From: Polyangium mundeleinium
GTDB lineage: Bacteria > Myxococcota_A > Polyangia > Polyangiales > Polyangiaceae
NCBI RefSeq assembly: GCF_028369105.1
Contig: NZ_JAQNDO010000001.1
Coordinates: forward strand, 12,060,501 to 12,124,500
Direction of reading: 5' to 3'
DNA length: 64,000 nucleotides
Part shown: positions 58,492 to 64,000 of the stretch, in pieces
How the letters are laid out: each line of letters opens with the position of its first letter
Position numbering within the stretch: the stretch's first letter is position 1
Program-made: the position numbers and the translations under genes
Notes under the pieces: model-generated
Told to the model about the DNA's origin: nothing
The model's input: only the letters and a program-made list of their open reading frames with translations
Databases searched by the model: none

Positions 58492-59376
58492 ATGGCCTCT
58501 ACGAAGCGCTCCCTCCACTCCCTTCTCCTTCTCTCTTCCCTCGCGGCCACGTCTGTCCTCGGCGTCGCGTGCAACTTCCAGCTCGACGCCAGTTATGAGC
58601 GTTCGACTGTGGGGAACTACGACTCCGGGACCTCAGGCGGCGGTGAAGCGACGGGGCCGACCACGGCCGACGGCTCCGGCGGGAGCGGCGGGGCCACCTC
58701 GGGCGGCATCACGTTGCCCCCGCCGAACCCGGCGCCCGACGGCAACACGTCGTACACGCACCTCTGCGGCGCGGGGTGCATGTCGAGCGAGAGCGCGCTC
58801 GGCTGTGGCGTCACGATGAACCCCGAAGGCGCGCCCCAGATCGCGTGTCAGATCGTGCCGACCCCGAACGGCGCGTCAGCCCAGTGTTTGACGCCGGGCA
58901 CCTTCCAGACGGGCGACCCGTGCACGCGCACGAGCGACTGCGCGGCGGGGCTCGGCTGCGCGCTCACCGGGTCGAGCGTGGGTTCGTGCAGGCCCTACTG
59001 CTGCGGCGCGGTCGAGGCTTGTCCCGAGGACACGTACTGCGCGCCCGCGCCGATGGCGGAAGACACGATGAACCCCACGCCGCTCCCCATCCCGGTGTGC
59101 ATCCCCGCGACGGAGTGCACGCTGCTCGACGACACGTCGTGCCCCGAGGGCCTGACGTGCACGCTCGTGCGCGAGGACGGCACGACGAGCTGCGTGGCGC
59201 CAGGGGCGAGCGGGCTCGACGGTCCCTGCCCGTGCGCCGCGGGCTACCTCTGCGTGGCCGCCTTCAAGAAGTGTCTCGCGCTCTGCCACACGGGCGGCAA
59301 CGACTGCCCCGATGGCATGTTCTGCCAGGGCGGCGCGAACAGCTTCCCCGACGGGATCGGCGTCTGTGTGAAGTAG
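58492..59376 (+). CDS. Cysteine-rich predicted lipoprotein
   Basis: A 294-aa protein with a lipobox VLGVAC (Cys about residue 24) and a Gly/Ser/Thr-rich linker (GNYDSGTSGGGEATGP). More than twenty cysteines then appear in short repeats (CTRTSDCAAGLGCALTGSSV, CRPYCCGAVEACPEDTYC, CTLLDDTSCPEGLTCTLV, CPDGMFCQGG). The pattern is the EGF- or Dickkopf-like 'C-x-C' modules frequent in secreted myxobacterial proteins. No enzyme motif. The start is ATG 58492, immediately before the signal core. Confidence 0.8.
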   Translation: MASTKRSLHSLLLLSSLAATSVLGVACNFQLDASYERSTVGNYDSGTSGGGEATGPTTADGSGGSGGATSGGITLPPPNPAPDGNTSYTHLCGAGCMSSESALGCGVTMNPEGAPQIACQIVPTPNGASAQCLTPGTFQTGDPCTRTSDCAAGLGCALTGSSVGSCRPYCCGAVEACPEDTYCAPAPMAEDTMNPTPLPIPVCIPATECTLLDDTSCPEGLTCTLVREDGTTSCVAPGASGLDGPCPCAAGYLCVAAFKKCLALCHTGGNDCPDGMFCQGGANSFPDGIGVCVK

Positions 59377-59433
59377 TGTGATCGAGCGGGCCGGACGGAG
59401 CGCCGCGCAGGAACGCGTGGCATCCTGCGGCGC

Positions 59434-60618
59434 GTGCAGCGCTCTCTCCTCCAGTACGCGATCTTCCTCGCCGTCTTCGCCCTGCTCGTGGGCGGGATCC
59501 ACTTCTACCTCTGGCACCGCTTGCTCCGCGCACCGGCGCTGCACCAGCGCGTGCAGACCTGGGGGAAGCGCGTGCTCGTCGCGCTCGGCGTCGCGCTGCC
59601 CGTGTCGATGTTCCTCGTGCGGCTCTTGCCGCGCTCGGCGGGCGCGCTCGTCTCGTTCGTCGTGTACACGTGGATGGGCGTGGCCGCGCTGCTCGTCTCG
59701 ACGCTGCTCGTCAGCGAGCCGATGCGCGCCGCGGTGCACGCGCTCTCGAAGCTCGCCTCACGTCCGCTCGACGAGGCGCGGCGCAAGTTCCTCTCGCGCA
59801 CGATCGCGGGTTCGGCCGGCGTGATCACGTTCGGCCTCGCGGGCTCGGGCGCGGCGGAGGCGCTCGGCGAGGTCGCGGTGCGCAAGGTGAACGTCGCGCT
59901 GCGCAGGTTGCCGAAGGAGCTCGCGGGCCTGCGCATCGTGCAGCTCACGGACGTGCACGTGGGCCCGACGATCGGGCGCGCGTGGCTCGCGGAGATCGTC
60001 GGCCGCGTGAACGCGCTCGACCCGCACGTCGTCGTCATCACGGGCGACCTCGTGGACGGCTCGGTCGAGGCGCTGCGCGAGCACGTCGCGCCGCTCGCGG
60101 AGCTGCGCGCGAAGCACGGCGTCTACTTCGTCACGGGCAACCACGAGTACTACTCGGGCGTGGAAGCATGGATCGAGGAGCTCGGCCGCATCGGCGTGCG
60201 CGTGCTGCGCAACGAGCACGTGTCGATCGGCGAGGGCGCGGCGAGCTTCGACCTCGCGGGCGTCGACGACTGGACCGGCGGCTCGTACGTGAAGGGGCAC
60301 GGCCCCGACATGGCGAAGGCGGTGGCAGGCCGTGATCCGAACCGCGAGCTCGTGCTGCTCGCGCACCAGCCGCGCCAGATCTTCGAGGCCGCCGCGCACG
60401 GCGTGGGCCTGCAGATCAGCGGTCACACGCACGGCGGGCAGATCTTCCCCGCGACGATGTTCGTGCGGCTGCAGCAGCCCTTCGTCGCGGGGCTCGATCG
60501 CCTCGGCGAGACGCAGATCTACGTGAGCCGCGGGACGGGCTACTGGGGGCCGCCGATGCGCGTGGGCGCGCCCGCGGAGATCACGCTCCTCGAACTACAG
60601 TCCGGCGCAGCAAGCTGA
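59434..60618 (+). CDS. Membrane-anchored metallophosphoesterase (YkuE/YaeI-like)
   Basis: A 394-aa protein with three or four N-terminal membrane helices (residues 1-100). A basic stretch ARRKFLSRTIAG then leads into a calcineurin-like phosphoesterase. Metal motifs: QLTDVHVG (about residue 170), ITGDLVDG, TGNHEYY and the final GHTHGGQ. YkuE/YaeI-type members act on UDP-sugar-lipid or similar envelope substrates; the substrate here is unknown. The start is GTG 59434. Its last 38 bp overlap the convergent REC-domain gene. Confidence 0.87.
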   Translation: MQRSLLQYAIFLAVFALLVGGIHFYLWHRLLRAPALHQRVQTWGKRVLVALGVALPVSMFLVRLLPRSAGALVSFVVYTWMGVAALLVSTLLVSEPMRAAVHALSKLASRPLDEARRKFLSRTIAGSAGVITFGLAGSGAAEALGEVAVRKVNVALRRLPKELAGLRIVQLTDVHVGPTIGRAWLAEIVGRVNALDPHVVVITGDLVDGSVEALREHVAPLAELRAKHGVYFVTGNHEYYSGVEAWIEELGRIGVRVLRNEHVSIGEGAASFDLAGVDDWTGGSYVKGHGPDMAKAVAGRDPNRELVLLAHQPRQIFEAAAHGVGLQISGHTHGGQIFPATMFVRLQQPFVAGLDRLGETQIYVSRGTGYWGPPMRVGAPAEITLLELQSGAAS

Positions 60619-61324
60619 AGATGCGCGCGCCGAGCTCGGGGGCGCGGAAGGGTTTGACGACGTAGTCGTCGGCGCCGCTCGCGAACGCCTCGACCATATC
60701 CTGGCTCGACGCGTTCGCCGTCAAGAACAGGACCGGCAGCGTGACGTTGAGGTCGCGCCGGATCATCCGGCAGAGCTCGATGCCCGTCATCTTCGGCAGG
60801 TTCCAGTCGAGCACGAGGAGATCGAAGTGCTCGCGCTGCACGGTCTCGAGCGCTTCCTCCGCGCTCGTGCGGGTCGTGACGACGAGGCCCACGGCTTCGA
60901 GCATCGCGCTGACGACGTCGCGGATGTCGGGGTCGTCGTCGACGACGAGGATCTGCGCGCCTTCGCCGGCACGCGGTGGCCACGAGCGCGGCAGGCTCGG
61001 CGGCAGCTCGATGTCGGGCTGCGAGGCGCGCGCCGGCGGCCGCGACGAGGGGCGATGGAACGCCTCGATCGCCGCGAAGTCCGCGAGCCTGCGCCAGTCG
61101 CGAGGTTCGAACGCGAGGAGAGGACCCTCGGGGCCGATCGAGGCGCGCGCCGCCGCGGACGTGGCCCGTCTCTCCGGACCGACGTCGAAGATGGCGAGCA
61201 CCCACTCGCCGTCTTCCACCGATTCGCCGGAAGGAAGCCCGAGCTCGAGCTCGGAATCCCCGGCCGAACCGATCATCTGCTCGAACTGCCGAGGGTCGGG
61301 AAACCGATAGCAGATGCTCCGCAC
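60581..61324 (-). CDS. Response regulator with unidentified N-terminal domain
   Basis: A 247-aa protein with a C-terminal receiver domain (about residues 130-245). The acidic pair is in ILVVDDDPD, the phosphoacceptor Asp in LLVLDWNLP, the Thr in VLFLTANA and the Lys in VVKPFRAPEL, so it is complete. The N-terminal 100 residues (SICYRFPDPRQFEQMIGSAG, WVLAIFDVGPERRATSAAAR) are beta-rich; a PilZ-like fold is possible but its RxxxR motif is not visible. I chose the GTG at 61324, 6 nt after TAGCGT, over the in-frame GTG at 61330 that abuts the hexamer. No histidine kinase is adjacent. Confidence 0.82.
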   Translation of the reverse strand: MRSICYRFPDPRQFEQMIGSAGDSELELGLPSGESVEDGEWVLAIFDVGPERRATSAAARASIGPEGPLLAFEPRDWRRLADFAAIEAFHRPSSRPPARASQPDIELPPSLPRSWPPRAGEGAQILVVDDDPDIRDVVSAMLEAVGLVVTTRTSAEEALETVQREHFDLLVLDWNLPKMTGIELCRMIRRDLNVTLPVLFLTANASSQDMVEAFASGADDYVVKPFRAPELGARIFSLLRRTVVRGA

Positions 61325-61330
61325 GCGCAC

Positions 61331-61336
61331 ACGCTA
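61331..61336 (-). promoter_or_regulatory. Candidate -10 element of the response-regulator gene
   Basis: On the minus strand GTG-TAGCGT-GTGCGC-GTG. The 6-nt spacing decides between two in-frame GTG codons in favour of 61324. Confidence 0.45.
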
Positions 61337-61388
61337 CACCCAGTTCGCCCAAGGGGCTACGGGGCTAGCGCCTGACGAACGGTCCGAC

Positions 61389-61394
61389 TAAGCT
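61389..61394 (+). promoter_or_regulatory. Candidate -10 element of the DsbA-like lipoprotein gene
   Basis: GAC-TAAGCT ends 9 nt before the ATG at 61404. It uses the same hexamer as at 54086. Confidence 0.4.
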
Positions 61395-61403
61395 CGCGCC
61401 GCG

Positions 61404-62468
61404 ATGGCCCTACTGCGATGGTCGCCTCTCCTCTTGGCCCTCCTCGGGAGCGGCGGCGCCTGTCATGGTTCGTCCGACCAGAGCGAACCAAAACCCGCCC
61501 CCTCTGCGACGCCTGATCCGAGCGTCCCGGGGATCGAGCTCGGCCAGCTCACGCCGCGGGAGCGGCGCGATTGGACGGCGCAGGTTTCGACGCTGCTCGC
61601 CCCTTGCGCCGAGACGCCGGTCCCGATCAGCCAGTGCATCCAGGAAAACCGGCCCTGCAAGGCGTGTTTTCCCGCGGCGCAGTTTCTCCTGAAACAGGTG
61701 CAAGCCGGGCGCAGCAAGCAAGAGCGCGAGGAAGCGTACACGGCTCGTTTTGATCCGAAGAAGGTCCGCACGCTGGTGACCGACGGCTCCCCCGAGCTCG
61801 GTCCTCCCGACGCGCCCGTGACGATCGTGGAGTGGGCGGACTTCGAGTGCCCCGCGTGCCGCGCGTTTTACCCGGTGGTCGACGACCTCGTGAAGCGGTT
61901 CCCGGGGCAGGTCCGCGCCGTCTACAAGTTCTACCCGCTGGGCAGCCATCCCCACGGAGAGATTTCCGCGCGCGCGGCGAACGCGGCGTTCAAGCAGGGC
62001 AAGTTCTGGGAGATGCACCATCTCCTCTTCGACAACCAGGATCGGTTGGAGCAGTCGGACCTCGAACGGTACGCGAAGAAGCTCGAGCTCGACGTCGCGA
62101 AGTTCCGCGTGGAGATGAACTCGGACGACACGAGCGGCCGCATCGAGAAGGACAAGAAGCAAGCCGACGGCGTGGGTCTCCAGGGCACGCCCACGGTCTT
62201 CATCAACGGCCGCGAGGTCGAGCTCGGCAAACTCACGGACCTCTACGGAGACCTCGAGGACTGGATCAAGCTCGACCTCGAGCTCGCGGGCATCAAGCCG
62301 GCCCCGGCGCCCGCGAAGCCCGCAGCTTCGGCGATGCCCGCAGCAGGTTCGGCCATGCCTGCGGCTGGCTCCGCGATCCCCGCGGCGGGTTCGGCCGTGC
62401 CTGCGGCTGGCTCCGCGATCCCTGCGGTTGGCTCGGCAGCTCCCTCGACGGCTCCCGCGAAGAAATGA
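61404..62468 (+). CDS. DsbA-family thioredoxin-fold lipoprotein
   Basis: A 354-aa protein with lipobox GSGGAC (Cys about residue 20). A helical region with CPAC-independent cysteines (ISQCIQENRPCKACFPAAQF) comes first. The DsbA/DSBA-like domain starts at PDAPVTIVEWADFECPACRA (active-site C-P-A-C near residue 152) and includes the cis-Pro loop GTPTVFINGREV. The C-terminus has a 24-bp DNA repeat giving SAMPAAG / SAIPAAG units (62325-62450). It is predicted to catalyse disulfide exchange in the envelope. Its stop overlaps the exonuclease gene (ATGA). Confidence 0.88.
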   Translation: MALLRWSPLLLALLGSGGACHGSSDQSEPKPAPSATPDPSVPGIELGQLTPRERRDWTAQVSTLLAPCAETPVPISQCIQENRPCKACFPAAQFLLKQVQAGRSKQEREEAYTARFDPKKVRTLVTDGSPELGPPDAPVTIVEWADFECPACRAFYPVVDDLVKRFPGQVRAVYKFYPLGSHPHGEISARAANAAFKQGKFWEMHHLLFDNQDRLEQSDLERYAKKLELDVAKFRVEMNSDDTSGRIEKDKKQADGVGLQGTPTVFINGREVELGKLTDLYGDLEDWIKLDLELAGIKPAPAPAKPAASAMPAAGSAMPAAGSAIPAAGSAVPAAGSAIPAVGSAAPSTAPAKK

Positions 62469-63208
62469 AGGTCGCCGATCCCTGCGGCTGTTTCCCGACC
62501 GGGAGGCACTACCCCGGCATCGCGCACCTGCTCAAGGTGCGCGCCGTCGGCGTCGCCTCCGAGCTCGACGCGAGCGCGCCGTGGATCGATCACCCGATCG
62601 CGTTCCTCGACGTCGAGACCACGGGCCGCAACGCCGCGCAGGATCGGCTCGTCGAGGTCGCCGTCGTCATCGGCCTCCGCGGCGACGTGGTCGCGCGGCA
62701 TAGCTGGCTCGTGAACCCCGGCCGCCCGATCCCCGCCGAGTCCACCGCCGTGCACGGCATCCGCGACGAGGACGTCGCCGGAAAGCCCGCCTTCGCCGAG
62801 GTCGCGAGCGAGATCCTCGCGACGCTCGCGGCCGCGATCCCCGCCGCGTACAACGCCGTCTTCGACCGCGGCTTCATGCTCGCCGAGCTCGAGCGCGCCT
62901 CGATTCGTCCGGAAAACCCGCCGCCCGCGATGCGTCGCGAGGTCGACTGGATCGATCCGCTCACGTTCGCGCGCGAGCTCTACAAACACGAGGGCAGCCG
63001 TGCGCTCGGCGACATGGCCGCGCTGCTCGGCATCGAGCTCGTCAACGCGCACCGCGCCACCGACGACGCCGAGGCCGCGCTGCGCGTGCTCTACGCGCTC
63101 GCGAAGGACTCGCGTGTCCCGCGCGCCTACGGCAGCTTCATCCAGGAGCAGCGCCGGCTCCTCCGCATGCAGGACGAGGCTCGCGCGCGCTGGCGCAGGC
63201 CGAGCTAG
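62465..63208 (+). CDS. DEDD (DnaQ-like) 3'-5' exonuclease with Cys-rich N-terminus
   Basis: A 247-aa protein with complete DEDDh motifs: FLDVETTG (Exo I), AAYNAVFDRGFML (Exo II) and HRATDDAEAALRV (Exo III, His and Asp). It most resembles the PolC/DnaQ epsilon-type exonuclease. The first 40 residues (DPCGCFPTGRHYPGIAHLLK) are unusual, with two cysteines and a His that could form a small metal site. It is translationally coupled to the DsbA-like lipoprotein and followed directly by a membrane protein gene. Confidence 0.88.
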   Translation: MKVADPCGCFPTGRHYPGIAHLLKVRAVGVASELDASAPWIDHPIAFLDVETTGRNAAQDRLVEVAVVIGLRGDVVARHSWLVNPGRPIPAESTAVHGIRDEDVAGKPAFAEVASEILATLAAAIPAAYNAVFDRGFMLAELERASIRPENPPPAMRREVDWIDPLTFARELYKHEGSRALGDMAALLGIELVNAHRATDDAEAALRVLYALAKDSRVPRAYGSFIQEQRRLLRMQDEARARWRRPS

Positions 63209-63754
63209 GTGAGCACGGAAGACAAGAAGCGACGCCTGCCCCTCGTGCAAGCGGGCCCGCCGCCGGACGAGCCGGACGCCGAGGATCGGCCGCCGTGGCA
63301 CTGGTCCGGGATCGGCGCGGTCGCGACGTTCCTGGTCTGGCTGCCGCTCGCGGCGATCGCGGCGAAGCTCGGCGCGCGGCTCGTCGATCGGGCCGAGCTC
63401 GGCGTCCCCGCGCCCGCAGACGCAAAACTCGCGGTGCCGCTCTCGGCGCAGCTCGCGTTCATCGGCCTGCAGCTCGTGGGGTTTTTGATCGCCACGCTCG
63501 CGGGCGGATTTCTCGTGGGTCGGTTCGGCGGCAAGGCGGGGCCGAAGGAGGGCGCGGTGGGCGGCTTCGTCGCGGCCGCCCTCGCCTGGGCGCTCGCGGC
63601 GGCAGCGCCCACACCAGGCCCCGGCGCCCCGACGTGGGCTGCGCTGCTCGTCTTGCTCGGCGTGCTGGGCGCGCTCTTCGGCTTTCTGGGCGCCCGCCTG
63701 GGATATGCGCGCCGTCATCCCGCCGAAAAGCAGGCTCCGCAACGTCACGTTTGA
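63209..63754 (+). CDS. Predicted membrane protein
   Basis: A 181-aa protein. A Pro/Glu-rich start is followed by four hydrophobic helices (GIGAVATFLVWLPLAAIAAK; LSAQLAFIGLQLVGFLIATL; GAVGGFVAAALAWALAAAA; AALLVLLGVLGALFGFLGA). No family is recognised. The GTG start abuts the exonuclease stop, so it is the third gene of that operon. Confidence 0.75.
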   Translation: MSTEDKKRRLPLVQAGPPPDEPDAEDRPPWHWSGIGAVATFLVWLPLAAIAAKLGARLVDRAELGVPAPADAKLAVPLSAQLAFIGLQLVGFLIATLAGGFLVGRFGGKAGPKEGAVGGFVAAALAWALAAAAPTPGPGAPTWAALLVLLGVLGALFGFLGARLGYARRHPAEKQAPQRHV

Positions 63755-63756
63755 CC

Positions 63757-63785
63757 CCGCCAAACGAGTTTTTTCCTCGTCGGCG
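63757..63785 (+). terminator. Hairpin with T-rich loop after the operon
   Basis: CCGCC and ACGAG pair with CTCGT and GGCGG around a TTTTTTC loop; one bulge. It lies 3 bp after the stop of the membrane protein gene. Confidence 0.5.
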
Positions 63786-63890
63786 GAGTGATCGTACCGT
63801 CATTCTCCATTGTGGACGGAGCGACGGAGATGCCTCGTCGTGGCTGTGCTGTAGGCGGCGAAGGGCTTTTCCGACGCCGAAAGTCCGTGG

Positions 63891-63896
63891 TACCAT
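63891..63896 (+). promoter_or_regulatory. Candidate -10 element of the last, partial gene
   Basis: GG-TACCAT ends 8 nt before the ATG at 63905. The 63786-63890 stretch before it shows nothing else. Confidence 0.4.
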
Positions 63897-63904
63897 GTCC
63901 CTCC

Positions 63905-64000
63905 ATGAATGCGAGCTCTCCCCGCGCGGCCGAGGTCGCGCATGCGATGTCCCAGTGCATGAACCTCCTCTTCATGTTCGCGGCGCCCCGCGTGTTCGCC
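63905..64000 (+). CDS. Start of a gene running off the window
   Basis: 32 codons are visible (MNASSPRAAEVAHAMSQCMN, then LLFMFAAPRVFA). It may be the start of a soluble or membrane protein; too little remains to say. The ATG is supported by the TACCAT element 8 nt upstream. Confidence 0.45.
   Translation, partial: MNASSPRAAEVAHAMSQCMNLLFMFAAPRVFA

Overview
The window is about 64 kb of very GC-rich chromosomal DNA with strong third-position G/C bias, so long antisense open frames are common and most are shadows. The gene content points to a myxobacterium, most likely a Polyangiales (Sorangium/Polyangium-like) genome. The signs are PknB-type kinases fused to AAA/TPR modules, many lipoproteins, proline-rich FHA and cyclic-nucleotide-domain-like proteins, Uma2 nucleases with coiled-coil tails, and a DUF2169/DUF4123 type VI secretion (T6SS) island. 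This assignment is inference; there is no rRNA gene or other definitive marker in the window. I see no tRNA, IS element, prophage or CRISPR.

Layout. 1-8.5 kb: a partial membrane-anchored beta-propeller protein, a kinase-AAA-TPR regulator translationally coupled to an MgtA-like P-type ATPase, a small secreted protein and a methyltransferase. 8.6-12.8 kb: a two-gene NTPase/TPR operon, a 43-bp minisatellite with three small hairpins, and an unknown gene. 12.9-25.5 kb: a TonB-dependent receptor, an outer-membrane barrel, a site-2 protease with a lipoprotein, then a leftward ftsK group (ftsK, a small protein, a PQQ-type propeller, a proline-rich cNMP-domain-like protein). 25.7-32.3 kb: a HEAT-like lipoprotein, an FHA gene split by a frameshift, an L,D-transpeptidase and a UbiB/ABC1 protein. 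32.4-36.1 kb: a leftward rph-rdgB-atpZ-like-atpI-like-atpB-atpE group. 36.2-41.7 kb: lipoproteins, a ComEA-like helix-hairpin-helix protein and a DUF362 protein.

41.8-50.5 kb is a T6SS effector island with no structural T6SS genes: a candidate CNF/BLF1-like deamidase, VgrG, PAAR, an FHA-DUF4123 fusion adaptor, a small cluster protein and a YwqJ-like deaminase candidate. They are followed by a leftward DUF2169 adaptor and a Ser/Thr kinase. The FHA domain and the kinase together suggest phosphorylation control of effector loading. 50.6-54 kb: two Uma2-family nucleases, each with 21-bp tandem repeats, then a lipoprotein and a small membrane protein. 54-64 kb: an S55-type peptidase-like protein, a beta-propeller protein, a Cys-rich lipoprotein, a metallophosphoesterase, a REC-domain regulator, a DsbA-like lipoprotein coupled to a DEDD exonuclease, a membrane protein and a partial gene.

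Two patterns run through the window. First, at least a dozen genes on both strands have a TAnnnT-like hexamer ending 6-9 nt before the start codon and mostly no Shine-Dalgarno sequence, which is the geometry of leaderless transcripts. Second, the same 35-nt imperfect palindrome occurs in frame inside the first kinase and, inverted, in an intergenic region 35 kb away.
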